Positions 1 to 9,166 are shown, counted from the stretch's first letter. The stretch: DNA of 64,000 nucleotides from Tectiglobus sp965223355 (GCA_965223355.1 CBDCWE010000003.1:2294001-2358000); one strand, 5' to 3'. Program-made: numbers and translations. The notes: generated by a model from the sequence alone, not told the origin.

Positions 1-116
1 TAGCCGCCAAAGACAGCAGCGCCTGCAAGAATGACAGCAATTGGAACATCAACCTCGCCTTCAGCGGCAAAGTGCAATTCAAGACATTTCCCAGAAGCAG
101 GCTTCGGTCGACATCG
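1..116. other. Window edge, no gene assigned
   Basis: Both strands contain short open stretches running off the window edge. The minus-strand reading ends in a hydrophobic run (VPIAVILAGAAVFGG) that could belong to a small membrane protein whose remainder lies outside the window. No start codon with a ribosome binding site supports it, so no gene is called. Confidence 0.3.
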
Positions 117-145
117 GGCCGGCGGCGATCTTTTCGCCGCCGGCC
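117..145. terminator. 12-bp perfect hairpin downstream of the integrase gene
   Basis: The arms GGCCGGCGGCGA and TCGCCGCCGGCC flank a five-base TCTTT loop. The hairpin lies 33 bases beyond the stop of the minus-strand integrase gene. No long T tract follows on either strand, so it may be a factor-assisted terminator or a transcript-stabilising stem. Confidence 0.5.
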
Positions 146-177
146 ACCTCCGTCGACACAAGTGTCGTCTCGCGTGA

Positions 178-813
178 TCAGATATCGATCTTTTCCGAGA
201 GCTCGATGGCATCATCGACCTCGATGCCGAGGTAGCGGACGGTGCTCTCAATCTTGGAATGGCCAAGCAAAAGTTGGACCGCACGGAGGTTCCCTGTACG
301 CCGGTAGATCAATACGGCCTTTGTCCTGCGCAACGAGTGTGTACCGTAGTTGCCCGGATCAAGTCCAATGCTGGCAACCCACTGCTGCACAAGACGATAA
401 TACTGTCGGGTCGTCAGACCGCCGTGATCACCGCGGCCGGCAAAAAGGAACTGACCGGGTTTGCGCCCGCTCATTCTCAGGTAGTCGTCGATCGCCGTTC
501 GTGTTTGTTCGGTCAGCTCGAATCTCACCGGTCGGCCGGTCTTCTTCTGACGAATGGTCGAGCGATCCAGAGCATAGCCGCCGGGTGCCACGTCCTCGAC
601 ACGTACGGCTACGACATCGCAGCCGCGCAACTTGCTGTCGATGGCAAGATTGAAGAGGGCAAGATCCCGCTTCTTGTCATCGATTTGAAGTTTCGTCCTG
701 ATCGACCAAACGTGGCTTGGTTGCAAGGGCGGCTTCGGTCCGACAATCTTGCCCTTGTTCCATGGCTGCCGCCGCGCAGATTTTGATACGGTTGGTGATT
801 GATGGTCTTCCAT
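178..813 (-). CDS. Small tyrosine recombinase / integrase
   Basis: Site-specific DNA recombinase of the phage-integrase (tyrosine recombinase) family, 211 residues. The length is that of a catalytic domain with little or no core-binding domain. The catalytic set is visible: Arg63 in KLRGCD, a lysine near position 91 (KKTGRP), His159-x-x-Arg162 (HSLRR), His185 (LGHSK) and Tyr194 (VRYLGI). The start at 813 is chosen over an upstream in-frame codon at 1014 because AAGGAG lies seven to eight bases before it and the extra residues look non-coding. Such short recombinases are common on alphaproteobacterial plasmids and islands. Its role may be integration or resolution of a mobile element; no tRNA or att direct repeat was recognised nearby. 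Confidence 0.85.
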   Translation of the reverse strand: MEDHQSPTVSKSARRQPWNKGKIVGPKPPLQPSHVWSIRTKLQIDDKKRDLALFNLAIDSKLRGCDVVAVRVEDVAPGGYALDRSTIRQKKTGRPVRFELTEQTRTAIDDYLRMSGRKPGQFLFAGRGDHGGLTTRQYYRLVQQWVASIGLDPGNYGTHSLRRTKAVLIYRRTGNLRAVQLLLGHSKIESTVRYLGIEVDDAIELSEKIDI

Positions 814-1068
814 TTCCTGTCTCCTTGTTTGAGAGACAGAGCAGCATGGGCGCACCCACCACCAAGCGGTTCGGTCGATGACTGCTTTCGGACCAATTCT
901 TCCATAACTTGGTTGCTGCCGGTCGATGTCACCCGACAAGCAGACCTGAGCAGGTGCAGCATCTCTGATCCTGGCAACGGTAGCAAAGATCAAATTGCGG
1001 AAACACCGTTTCAATGAAGGTGGGCCTGAGAAGTGTCCGCAAGTGGAGCAGAAACCGACAGTAGATTG

Positions 1069-2070
1069 TTAGCGTTGGGCAACGTCGTAGATGTCCTCGA
1101 CAAGCTTCAATGCTCTGAGGTGATGTGCTGGTGACGCCTCGAACTGGCGGCCGGCGACGAGCGCGTTTGCAAACTCCGAGATTGCTCCAGCGTAGGCAGC
1201 AGCGTACATCTCATCAAACGATACCTCAGAAAAGTCGTCGCGCTTTCCACGCAAACGAAGTGTCGTATCATTCAGAGTGATTGTGCCGAGACTTCCAATT
1301 ATTTCCATGTGGTCAGCCACGTAGCTAGGAGCACCGGGACAGGCGAATGTCGCATCTAATGCTATCGGGACGCCGGCCGAGTTGGTCAAATGAATAGCGG
1401 CGGTATCTTCGCCCTTAGTGGCGCCTGACGCGCGTGTGAGTTGGGCCGAGCGCACATCCAAATCGCCGAACAACCATCGTAGGACATCGAGATGATGAAT
1501 GATCAGCTCAAACACCAGAAAACGTGGCAGATCGGCAAGAAATGGCTGACGCGTCAATGAAGGCAGTTGACCAGACGCATCAGGTAGCAACCCGCTTGAG
1601 CGAATGCTCAAGCGCACCATTGACGTATCACCGATCAAACCATCTTCGATGAACTGTTTGGAACTCCGGAAGTGTGGTCGGAAGCGCCAGTTCTCGTGAA
1701 CCATGAAAGGAACTCGCGTTCCAACGTTTTCGACAATCGATCTGGCGTGGCTCCAGGTTTCCGCCAGTGGCTTCTGACAAAGGATGGCAGAGCCCGAAGT
1801 CGCTGCCAGTTCACACAGCTCGGCGTGCGTCTCGACCGGTGTCGCAATGTCCAAGGCATCAGGCTTCAACTCATGCAACATTTTTCCAACGTCGCCGTAA
1901 ACACGTGCGATATTGAACTGTGCGGCCCGCTCTTGCGCAGCCGTGGCATCAAGATCGGCTATACCGACAACCTCGACGTTGGGCATCGCATACCAGGCAG
2001 TGAGGTGGTGCAGTGTCACCCAACCTGCGCCGGCGACAGCAACTCGCAGTCGGCGTTGCGCGCTACTCAT
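1069..2070 (-). CDS. Gfo/Idh/MocA family NAD(P)-dependent oxidoreductase
   Basis: 333-residue oxidoreductase that probably oxidises or reduces a sugar, inositol or sugar acid. The N-terminal Rossmann motif is VAVAGAGWV, followed by an acidic residue at the end of strand beta-2 (GIADLD). The family EKP motif appears as CQKPLAE, keeping the catalytic lysine but with Gln for Glu. A downstream HHLDVLRW segment supplies the usual active-site histidine. It is the last gene of the minus-strand operon that begins at 8001, 16 bases after the hydroxyacid dehydrogenase gene, so it probably acts on the substrate brought in by the ABC importer or its first product. The substrate cannot be read from the sequence. 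Confidence 0.85.
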   Translation of the reverse strand: MSSAQRRLRVAVAGAGWVTLHHLTAWYAMPNVEVVGIADLDATAAQERAAQFNIARVYGDVGKMLHELKPDALDIATPVETHAELCELAATSGSAILCQKPLAETWSHARSIVENVGTRVPFMVHENWRFRPHFRSSKQFIEDGLIGDTSMVRLSIRSSGLLPDASGQLPSLTRQPFLADLPRFLVFELIIHHLDVLRWLFGDLDVRSAQLTRASGATKGEDTAAIHLTNSAGVPIALDATFACPGAPSYVADHMEIIGSLGTITLNDTTLRLRGKRDDFSEVSFDEMYAAAYAGAISEFANALVAGRQFEASPAHHLRALKLVEDIYDVAQR

Positions 2071-2086
2071 CTATTGTCCTCATCGG

Positions 2087-3067
2087 TCAAGGAAACTGAA
2101 CCTGGTTTTCCAGCGGGCCTCCTTCGAAGAATGATGCGAGGTTATCGAAAATAGCCGCCATCTTTTGGCGCATTGCATCGCGGGTCCCAGCCGATATGTG
2201 GGGCGTTAGTACGACGTTCGGGAGCCCAATCAATGGATTGGCCTTGGATACTGGCTCATCTTCGAAGACGTCTATACCTGCCGCTAGGACATGGCCGGAT
2301 ACAAGGGCTTCTGCGAGTGCATCCTCATCGATAATCCCACCACGCGCCGTGTTCACGACAATGGCGCCAGGCTTCAACTCAGACAGCGCCCGGCGGTCAA
2401 GCATGCCTTGCGTTTCCGTAGTGAGTGGTACGTGTATCGTCAGCACATCTGCTGCGCTCAGCACGCCCCTTAAATTGCCCGAGCGCAAACGTAGTACCTT
2501 CTGCCTCTCCTCAGAGAGTTGGGCCATCGGATCGCAGTAAACTCCATCGCATCCGAAAGCTCTGAGCCGCTCGGCGACGGCCTGGGCGATGCGTCCCATG
2601 CCGATGTACCCGATCGTCTTACCGAACAGTTCGCGCGAGACGCCACGCAGCGTGTTGACGTGCCATTTCCCCGCACGCAGTTCGCTATCTGCAAAGGGGA
2701 TCCGTTTGGCCGCGGCAAGCATCATCAGCACTGTGTGTTCCGCGACGCCAATTGTTGTTCCCTGAGTTGTCAGTGCGAGTGGTAGACCACGGCGTTTGAT
2801 CTCCTGCCAATCGGTTGTGTCCTGCCAACCGACGCCTTGATGATGGACGATCTGCAATGCCTGTGCGGCGTCCAGGTGTGCCTTGGTCAAAGGAAAAGCC
2901 GCGCATATGACGGCCTCGCAATCTGAGATCTTGCGGTATCGCTCATCGTCGCTATCGGTTTCCAGCGTCACGATTTCAAAGCGCTCGCCAGCAACTTCGC
3001 GGATCAACGCATAAACGTCATCGCCCGCGTAACTGAGATAAAAAACTTTCCGCCGAGCATCTATCAC
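2087..3067 (-). CDS. D-isomer-specific 2-hydroxyacid dehydrogenase
   Basis: NAD-dependent dehydrogenase of the phosphoglycerate dehydrogenase/CtBP family, about 326 residues. Visible are the Rossmann motif GYIGMGRIA, the catalytic Arg in NTARGGIID, the Glu in DVFEDEP and the His in TPHISAGT. The open frame extends upstream into the RraA-like gene without a good start. A GTG at 3067, with AGGTG six bases before it and just past the RraA stop at 3078, is the most economical start. Encoded in the ABC importer operon, it probably interconverts a 2-keto acid and a D-2-hydroxy acid during catabolism of the imported compound. Confidence 0.8.
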   Translation of the reverse strand: MIDARRKVFYLSYAGDDVYALIREVAGERFEIVTLETDSDDERYRKISDCEAVICAAFPLTKAHLDAAQALQIVHHQGVGWQDTTDWQEIKRRGLPLALTTQGTTIGVAEHTVLMMLAAAKRIPFADSELRAGKWHVNTLRGVSRELFGKTIGYIGMGRIAQAVAERLRAFGCDGVYCDPMAQLSEERQKVLRLRSGNLRGVLSAADVLTIHVPLTTETQGMLDRRALSELKPGAIVVNTARGGIIDEDALAEALVSGHVLAAGIDVFEDEPVSKANPLIGLPNVVLTPHISAGTRDAMRQKMAAIFDNLASFFEGGPLENQVQFP

Positions 3068-3077
3068 TTGACGCACC

Positions 3078-3761
3078 TCAGTCTTCAAACTGGATGTTTT
3101 CACCTGCCAATACGTCGTCGAGCCACGCAGGATACTTCGCACCACCGGCGACGACCTCATCCACACTCTTCTCCTTAGCTGCAATCGCAGCAAGCTCGTC
3201 CGCCACGGTAGATATGTCGTCTCTTGGAACAACCACCACACCGTCAATATCGCCGACAATTAAATCCCCTGGATGGATGACGACCTCACCGATCGTAATG
3301 GGGAAGCCAACTTCGCCAGGGCCATCTTTGAAAGGCGAGTTGGGAGAAAGGCCGCGCGCAAACATCGGAATACCAACATCGTTGATGCCTTTGACATCGC
3401 GTACGATCCCATCTGTTACAGCGGCAACAATGCCGGCGTTCTTGGCCATGCCCAATAAGATGTCGCCGAGTACCGAGGCAGATTCGGCGCCGTCCGTCGC
3501 TACGATCAATACATCGCCGGGAACCGCATACTTAAGGGCAGCGTAGGGTGCCAGATTATCAACGGGTCTGGTCCGAACGGTTAGTGCCGTTCCAACAAAA
3601 CGGCTGGTGGTCGATACCGGGCGTAACCAGTGTGGGAGGGCACCGCGCCGCCCCTGGGCGTCGACCACCCAGCCAGTTGAGGCCGACTGAAAGGCTCCCA
3701 GTTCGCTTTGTGAAGGTCGCTGAAACGAGCGACGAATTCTGAGCTTAGCAGGCTCGGCCAT
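3078..3761 (-). CDS. RraA-like family protein (possible 4-hydroxy-4-methyl-2-oxoglutarate aldolase type)
   Basis: 227-residue member of the RraA/HMG-aldolase fold. Family hallmarks are a conserved Asp-Gly with following Arg-Asp (VTDGIVRD) and the late GDLIVGDIDGVVVVP segment that forms the divalent-metal site. Members without an RNase E context are class II pyruvate aldolases or oxaloacetate decarboxylases acting on C4-C6 keto acids. Its place between importer and hydroxyacid dehydrogenase genes favours the aldolase role. The ATG at 3761 is preferred to an in-frame TTG at 3767, since AGGAG lies nine bases before the ATG. It begins seven bases from the ATPase stop, indicating translational coupling. 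Confidence 0.82.
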   Translation of the reverse strand: MAEPAKLRIRRSFQRPSQSELGAFQSASTGWVVDAQGRRGALPHWLRPVSTTSRFVGTALTVRTRPVDNLAPYAALKYAVPGDVLIVATDGAESASVLGDILLGMAKNAGIVAAVTDGIVRDVKGINDVGIPMFARGLSPNSPFKDGPGEVGFPITIGEVVIHPGDLIVGDIDGVVVVPRDDISTVADELAAIAAKEKSVDEVVAGGAKYPAWLDDVLAGENIQFED

Positions 3762-3767
3762 AATCAA

Positions 3768-4883
3768 TTACTCCTGAGGAATGAGTTCCCTGACGGCGTT
3801 TCCGTCAGCATCGAAGAAATGGCAAGTTGTCGGCGGCACACTCATTTTGGTCGCTTCACCTACCACCGCTGCGACATCGCCGCTGACGCGCGCAATGAGC
3901 CGACCATCATGACCGTTTACACGTGTAATCACGATTGTCTCGGCACCTAGACGCTCGACCTGCTCGACCGTCACGTCAAACGTCACGTCAGTATCGCTGC
4001 CGATCCGCCCGACAGAGATGTGCTCCGGTCGTATGCCCAAAGTCACAGGTTGCCCTGCTTTCGCAACTGCGGCTCCGTTGCTAGGCAAGTCTATGGAGGC
4101 GCCTCCAATCGCAACGCTTCGGCTCTCGCAGTTCCCGACAACCTGCCCCGAGAGCAGATTCATCGGAGGATTCCCGAGGAACCCGGCAACAAATGTGTTG
4201 GCCGGCGCGTTATAAACCTCGAGCGGAGTTCCAACCTGTTCGACGCGGCCTTTGTTCATGATGCAGATTCTCGTGCCGAGCGTCATCGCTTCGACCTGAT
4301 CATGAGTCACGTAGATCATTGTCGCGCCAAGGCGGCGATGAATGCTGGCGATCTCACCACGCGTTGAAACGCGAAGTGCTGCATCGAGATTGGAAAGCGG
4401 TTCATCGAACAGAAAAACCTTCGGATCTCTAACGATGGCACGGCCAAGTGCAACCCGCTGACGCTGGCCGCCGGAAAGTGCGTGGGGTTTGCGGTCCAGA
4501 AGGTCTGACAGACCAAGTATGCCGGCTACGTCCTGAACCCTTCTTTCGATCTCGGCCCGATCGATCGATCTGCGCCGCAATCCAAATGCAAGATTGTTCT
4601 TGACGGTCATATGCGGGTAGAGCGCGTAGGACTGGAACACCATCGCAATGTCCCGGTCTTTTGCAGCCATCCGGTTCACGACCTCATCGTCAATCGAGAG
4701 CGTACCAGATGAGATCGACTCCAGACCTGCGATCATCCGCAGCGTCGTCGTCTTGCCACAGCCAGACGGCCCCAGCAGAACCATGAATTCACCGTCGTCG
4801 ATCTCCAGGGATACATCCTTGGCGGCAGGCTCATGGGACCGCTCGTAGATTTTTGTCAGTTTGTCCAGTTTCACGACAGCCAT
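3768..4883 (-). CDS. ABC importer ATP-binding subunit, UgpC/MalK type
   Basis: 371-residue ATPase that drives uptake of a carbohydrate or polyol. Visible motifs are Walker A GPSGCGKT at residues 38-45, Q-loop MVFQSYALYP, signature LSGGQRQRVALGRA, Walker B FLFDEPLSNLD and the switch histidine in YVTHD. A long C-terminal regulatory (TOBE/MalK-like) domain follows, with an RPEH motif. One ATPase would serve both permeases, working as a homodimer. It lies ten bases after the second permease gene and couples directly to the RraA-like gene downstream. Substrate specificity is set by the binding protein and is unknown. Confidence 0.92.
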   Translation of the reverse strand: MAVVKLDKLTKIYERSHEPAAKDVSLEIDDGEFMVLLGPSGCGKTTTLRMIAGLESISSGTLSIDDEVVNRMAAKDRDIAMVFQSYALYPHMTVKNNLAFGLRRRSIDRAEIERRVQDVAGILGLSDLLDRKPHALSGGQRQRVALGRAIVRDPKVFLFDEPLSNLDAALRVSTRGEIASIHRRLGATMIYVTHDQVEAMTLGTRICIMNKGRVEQVGTPLEVYNAPANTFVAGFLGNPPMNLLSGQVVGNCESRSVAIGGASIDLPSNGAAVAKAGQPVTLGIRPEHISVGRIGSDTDVTFDVTVEQVERLGAETIVITRVNGHDGRLIARVSGDVAAVVGEATKMSVPPTTCHFFDADGNAVRELIPQE

Positions 4884-4893
4884 GCGATTACCC

Positions 4894-5712
4894 TCACTTT
4901 ACCGCGCCGGCGGTCATGCCCTGGATCAGTCTTTCGGAGAAGAAGGCGTAGACGATGATAACGGGAATGATTGCGATCATGAGCCCTGTTGCGATCATGC
5001 CGACATCTTCTTGCGTATCCCCGATAAACCGTTGGATGCCGAGCGGTAGCGTACGGTTTGCCTCCTCAGTGATAAGCACCACGGCGAACAGGAACTCGTT
5101 CCACAACAGGATGAAGTTCAGAATTACTGTCGTTGCAATCGCTGGTAGTGCAATCGGAAAAGAAACGCGCCAGAAGATTTCCCAATCGGAGTATCCATCA
5201 ATGCGCGCCGCATCGAAGAGATCATTCGGAATGCGCGCAAAAAAGCTTTCAAGGATGTAAATCGTAAGCGGCAACTGAATGGAGACGTAGACCAGCATTA
5301 GCCCGATCTTGGAATTGTAGAGGCCGTAGTTCACCAGAATCTGAAAGAGTGAGATGATCGTGATCTGCGGTGGGAAGATGATGGTCGAGAACAGAACAAA
5401 GTAGATGACGCGGTTCAATCGGAACCGGTATCGCGCGAGGCAGTGCGCTGCCATGGCTCCGATGATTGTCAGGATGATCACAGCGCCAACTACGATTTGA
5501 AGCGAGTTGGTGAAATAAACTGCGTAGTTCGAGTTGAACCATGCCTCGGGAAATTTCTCCCAATGTACCGGGTTCGGCCACGCAAACTGGTCGATATGGA
5601 TTTCTGATGTCGTTCGCAAGGACAACATTGCTGCCCACACGAACGGACCTGCGGCGAATGCCGTGTAGAGCGAGAGCACGATGAGCAAGAGCGAGCGCTG
5701 TAGCAATTGCAT
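4894..5712 (-). CDS. Carbohydrate ABC importer permease, MalG/UgpE type
   Basis: 272-residue inner-membrane permease with six predicted hydrophobic segments. The cytoplasmic EAA loop, which docks on the ATPase, reads DAARIDGYSDWEIFWRVSFP near residue 180. The C-terminus GLIQGMTAGAVK-like segment is typical of CUT1-family MalG/UgpE proteins. It pairs with the MalF-type permease encoded nine bases upstream. The first residues MQLLQRSLLLIVLS form the start of TM1. Confidence 0.92.
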   Translation of the reverse strand: MQLLQRSLLLIVLSLYTAFAAGPFVWAAMLSLRTTSEIHIDQFAWPNPVHWEKFPEAWFNSNYAVYFTNSLQIVVGAVIILTIIGAMAAHCLARYRFRLNRVIYFVLFSTIIFPPQITIISLFQILVNYGLYNSKIGLMLVYVSIQLPLTIYILESFFARIPNDLFDAARIDGYSDWEIFWRVSFPIALPAIATTVILNFILLWNEFLFAVVLITEEANRTLPLGIQRFIGDTQEDVGMIATGLMIAIIPVIIVYAFFSERLIQGMTAGAVK

Positions 5713-5721
5713 TGGACGACC

Positions 5722-6630
5722 TCAGTACTCAAGCTTCTCACGCTGACGGAATAGCCAAGTCAGCGTCAGAACTGCGCCAAGCACAATGAAGAACCAGACC
5801 GTCGCAATCGTTGAAGGATAGCCGAGGTCAAACGTCGTCCATTCGAATGCACGCTTGTAGACGTATGTGGAGACCGTTTCTGTGGACCAAAGCGGATTGC
5901 CTTTGGTCGTAATCCAGACGAGATCAAAGATTTTCATCTTGCCGATGAATGACAGAACAATGAGATTGAGCACCGTCGCCCGAACAAGTGGCAGGATCAC
6001 GAAGATCAACTTGCCACCCCATCCACAGTTGTCCAGCTCGGCTGCCTCGATGACTTCACGAGGCAACGAATGCAATGCTGCCAACAAAACAACCATGTTG
6101 AAGCCAACCCACATCCAACTGGTGACAAAAATCAGGGATGGCAGGGCCGTTGCGGGTGAGCCGAGCCACGGTTGGGCTAGCGAGCCCAGACCGATTGCAC
6201 GTAAGCCAACATTCACCGGACCCCAGTCATAGTTATAGATCCAGAGCCATAGAATCCCAACGACCACGTACGACATCAATACGGGCGTGAACCATGCTAC
6301 GCGAAAGAAACGGGCTCCGGGCACGCGCGCGTAAAGAGCCAAGGCAAGCCCAAGTGCGATTGAGACCTCGATGATCGGGGATGCACACGCCCAGATGATC
6401 GTGTTGCTAACTGCTTTCCAAAAAATGTCATCACGAGCGAGTTCAACGTAATTTTCCAGACCGATAAACTCTTCTCGGCGGGGAAGGACTTTATGAAAAC
6501 TGTTCCAGAGCGTCCGGATCGCAGGATAGGCCGTCAGCGCAACGTAAAACGTCAACGCCGGCAAGAGGAAGACAATGATCGTTCCCCATGGCTTGCGGAG
6601 TCCGTCATCTGAGTTGGATTGGCCGTTCAT
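5722..6630 (-). CDS. Carbohydrate ABC importer permease, MalF/UgpA type
   Basis: 302-residue membrane permease of the CUT1 class, partner of the MalG-type subunit. Hydrophobic segments start at IIVFLLPALTFYVAL. The EAA loop appears as EAAELDNCGWGGKLIFVILP. The open frame extends 48 bases upstream to a TTG at 6678. The ATG at 6630 is preferred, although its ribosome binding site is weak, because the extra residues are polar and unlike the family. A hairpin in the 90-base gap from the binding-protein gene (6672-6697) may set the relative level of permease to binding protein. Confidence 0.9.
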   Translation of the reverse strand: MNGQSNSDDGLRKPWGTIIVFLLPALTFYVALTAYPAIRTLWNSFHKVLPRREEFIGLENYVELARDDIFWKAVSNTIIWACASPIIEVSIALGLALALYARVPGARFFRVAWFTPVLMSYVVVGILWLWIYNYDWGPVNVGLRAIGLGSLAQPWLGSPATALPSLIFVTSWMWVGFNMVVLLAALHSLPREVIEAAELDNCGWGGKLIFVILPLVRATVLNLIVLSFIGKMKIFDLVWITTKGNPLWSTETVSTYVYKRAFEWTTFDLGYPSTIATVWFFIVLGAVLTLTWLFRQREKLEY

Positions 6631-6671
6631 GGATGCCCTGCCGGTCGATCTGCGTGAAGCAGTACTGACGC

Positions 6672-6697
6672 CCTCCAAGCTTTGCCAAGCTCGGAGG
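6672..6697 (-). promoter_or_regulatory. Intercistronic hairpin between binding-protein and permease genes
   Basis: Two 11-base arms (CCTCCAAGCTT and AAGCTCGGAGG, one mismatched pair) flank a four-base loop 24-49 bases after the stop of the solute-binding-protein gene. Such stems commonly stop 3'-to-5' decay or partly terminate transcription, so that binding protein is made in excess over permease. The effect here is inferred. Confidence 0.45.
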
Positions 6698-6720
6698 ACG
6701 CCCCGAAAGTGATGCTCTGC

Positions 6721-8001
6721 TCAGTAAGCGGCCTGCATCTGCTTCACAGCATCAGCCACAGAAATGTTGCCGGCTGGAAAGGCGTTATTGAACACCTGGA
6801 TGAAGACCTCTTTCGGCTTGCCCTTCAGAACCTGTATCGGGATGCCGAAGTGGTACTGGTTGCCGGCATTAGTCTTGGCGATCATGGCGAAGTAGTCTGC
6901 AGCACGCGGATCCTTCATCTGCGACGGATCGGCTTTGATACCTGTCTGAACCTTCACATTATCGAGCCAGATATTGCCGATTTCCGGCCTTAGGAACGAG
7001 TTGAAGAACTTCAGAACGGCAGCCTTGTGCTTCGTGTCGGCGTTGGCCACATAGCTACCACCGACGGCAATCGTCCGGCATTCGTTGCACGTTGCTCCAG
7101 GGACGGCCGGAAACTGCATAATGCCAAGCGGGAAACCATCTGGTTGACCGCCTTTGTTCACCGGATTGAAGGCGCGTGACGTGTACCAGCTGCCGTTCAG
7201 GAACATTAGTGAGCCCGGCTTGGTGTGGAAGTAGATATGGGCTTCCGCCAGTTTGAGTGTCGTGAACGTCGCCGGTAACAGACCGGCATCCGTCAGACTG
7301 CGAACCCATGTCAGCGTGTCGACGACCCGTTTGTCCGTCCATGCCAGTTTTCCTGCAAGCAGATTTGAATAATCGCTCACGCCGAGCTTCTTCAATAGAG
7401 CTTCATGCACGATATGGGCACCGGGATACGGTCGATCGCCGACACCAAGCGACAGCGGGGTGACTCCCTTTGCCTTCGCCTTCTTGACCGCACTCATGAA
7501 TGCGTCAGACGATAGCTGCAGGTTTCCTGGCAGCGTGACGCCAAGATCCTTCATCGTCTTCTTGTTGTAGTAGAGTTCTACCGTCCAAGCTTCGAGCGGC
7601 AGACCATAAGGCTTGCCCTTATAGGTCCAAGCTTGTTTGGCCCACGGTTCCACGGCCGACCAATTCAATGATGAAAGATCGAGTAGGAACCCGTTGTCCA
7701 TATACTCAACCTGATCGGGCTCAGCATAGAATATATCTGGAGCCTGTCCGGCTCTAAGCGCAGTCTTCAGCGCAGCGTAGAGCGCGGTCTTCTCATACCA
7801 CGTCGGCTTGATCTTGATGTCCGGGTTCGCTTTCTCAAAATCTGCAATGGCCTTTTCGACGAAGCTTCGCTTCGGCACCTCTGCAGCCCAGTGACTCCAG
7901 AACGTCAGTTCAGTTTTCGCGTTCGCAACAGTCGTCCCGGCAACGGCACCGAACCAAAGGGCCGACGTTGCAAGGATGGCGACAAATCTCGTCCTACTCA
8001 T
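6721..8001 (-). CDS. Extracellular sugar-type solute-binding protein of an ABC importer
   Basis: 426-residue periplasmic binding protein (family 1 extracellular solute-binding, CUT1). A Sec signal peptide is visible: MSRTRF followed by a hydrophobic core and an Ala-rich cleavage region ending VANA. The mature part starts KTELTFWSHW, the usual first strand. The ATG at 8001, with GAGGAAG five bases before it, is used instead of an upstream TTG at 8082. It is the first gene of the minus-strand operon running to 1069, so it is the most directly exposed to the promoter and operator between 8001 and 8195. The ligand is unknown; the downstream RraA-like and dehydrogenase genes suggest a sugar, polyol or sugar acid. 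Confidence 0.88.
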   Translation of the reverse strand: MSRTRFVAILATSALWFGAVAGTTVANAKTELTFWSHWAAEVPKRSFVEKAIADFEKANPDIKIKPTWYEKTALYAALKTALRAGQAPDIFYAEPDQVEYMDNGFLLDLSSLNWSAVEPWAKQAWTYKGKPYGLPLEAWTVELYYNKKTMKDLGVTLPGNLQLSSDAFMSAVKKAKAKGVTPLSLGVGDRPYPGAHIVHEALLKKLGVSDYSNLLAGKLAWTDKRVVDTLTWVRSLTDAGLLPATFTTLKLAEAHIYFHTKPGSLMFLNGSWYTSRAFNPVNKGGQPDGFPLGIMQFPAVPGATCNECRTIAVGGSYVANADTKHKAAVLKFFNSFLRPEIGNIWLDNVKVQTGIKADPSQMKDPRAADYFAMIAKTNAGNQYHFGIPIQVLKGKPKEVFIQVFNNAFPAGNISVADAVKQMQAAY

Positions 8002-8111
8002 TCGCTTCCTCCGCTCAATTGCCGTTACGCCCTGAGAGGCAGTCAGGCTTCTTTTGAGTGCGCGACCAGCAGTGGTCGGCAACGCACCCTATGACCCCAT
8101 CGATATTTGAG

Positions 8112-8127
8112 TCAATAAAATTATTGA
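8112..8127. promoter_or_regulatory. Candidate GntR operator, TCAATAA-AA-TTATTGA
   Basis: A perfect 7-bp inverted repeat with a two-base spacer lies in the 193-base gap between the divergent binding-protein operon and the GntR regulator gene. Its size and AT-rich symmetric shape fit operators of FadR-type GntR proteins. It would let the regulator control both the transport operon and itself. Binding is inferred. Confidence 0.5.
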
Positions 8128-8194
8128 TAATTTGATTGATCATGCGCCACTATCGCATCTTGCGATCGCGGCGCGAGTCGAGGAATTTGGCGTC

Positions 8195-8887
8195 ATGAGA
8201 CAAGAATTGGCTGATACTGAACCAAGGGATCGAGGGCGCGAGCTGACGGTCGCTGAAGTCACGCGCGCGTTGGAGTTCGACATTCTATTCGGTGGCTTCC
8301 GTCCTCGTGAGCGCCTTGTCGAAGACGTTCTGATGCAGAAGTTCTCGACAAAGCGGAATGTCATCCGCCGAGCCCTCACTGAATTGGAGAGAATGGGCAT
8401 CGTTGTACGGGAGCCCAACAAAGGTGCGTCGGTACGCGACCTCACGCCAGAAGATGTGGAGGAGATCACCGAACTTCGAGAGACCCTACATCGACGTGCC
8501 GTGCAGCGAATGGAACTGCCTGCACCGCCGGAGCTTGTGCGACAACTCCAGGCAATTCAACGCCGGCATGACAAGGCAGTGAAATCTCAGGACCCGCGCG
8601 CCATCGACGAGGCCAATGAGGAGTTTCATTCCACGTTTTTCGCCGCCTGCGGAAACAAACTGCTGAACGAAGCGATCGGCAACTATGCCTATCTGTCACG
8701 CATCATGCGTCTCTACCCGATGGTTGACGCCGACATGCTGGAGAGACTGCGAAGCGAGCACTGGGCCATCATTGAGGCATTGGAGGCCGGAGACCGGAAG
8801 ACCCTGACGAAGCTCGTTGTCGAACACATCCAGCATTCGAAACGCATGTACTTGCGGGTTCGTGGCGCCATGTCGATCGGTACCTAG
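8195..8887 (+). CDS. GntR family transcriptional regulator, FadR/FCD subfamily
   Basis: Regulator with an N-terminal winged helix and a C-terminal all-helical FCD ligand domain, 230 residues from the ATG at 8195. The DNA-binding part includes the wing-helix segments RLVEDVLMQKFSTKRNVIRRAL and EPNKGASVRDLT. The FCD part carries the Asp/His metal-binding pattern in FHSTFFAACGN, SEHWAIIEALEAGD and VVEHIQHSK. An in-frame TTG at 8132 would add 21 residues but overlaps poorly with family starts; GAGG lies 11 bases before the ATG. Divergent to the importer operon, it probably represses that operon until a pathway metabolite, often a hydroxy or keto acid for this subfamily, binds. Confidence 0.85.
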   Translation: MRQELADTEPRDRGRELTVAEVTRALEFDILFGGFRPRERLVEDVLMQKFSTKRNVIRRALTELERMGIVVREPNKGASVRDLTPEDVEEITELRETLHRRAVQRMELPAPPELVRQLQAIQRRHDKAVKSQDPRAIDEANEEFHSTFFAACGNKLLNEAIGNYAYLSRIMRLYPMVDADMLERLRSEHWAIIEALEAGDRKTLTKLVVEHIQHSKRMYLRVRGAMSIGT

Positions 8888-9166
8888 ATCGCTTTGGTCT
8901 TTGTATGTCGGCTTTGGGCATGACATCCGAAACATCAGATACTAACGGTTCAGGGTCAGGTTTGTGGACGTTTCGATGTTTGTGCGCTGCGAAGATCGGC
9001 CTTGAGACTACGACCGGTGTTCAACCTACCGTGACAGCATTCGGGGGTCGCGAACGGATCATTGCGGACATTGCGGTATTTTGCGGCCAGTCTAAGCTTC
9101 TTCATTCAGACCGTTTTGAACCGCCCCGGGTTTGTCGGAGGCTCCAACTCTTGAGAGACTGGAGCT

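Noticed and set aside
72..653. Long plus-strand ORF over the integrase gene
   Set aside because: Arg/Ser-rich shadow frame opposite the conserved recombinase catalytic domain.
1..1068. tRNA-linked attachment site for the integrase
   Set aside because: No tRNA-like fold or paired direct repeat was recognised in the window, so no integrative-element boundary is drawn.
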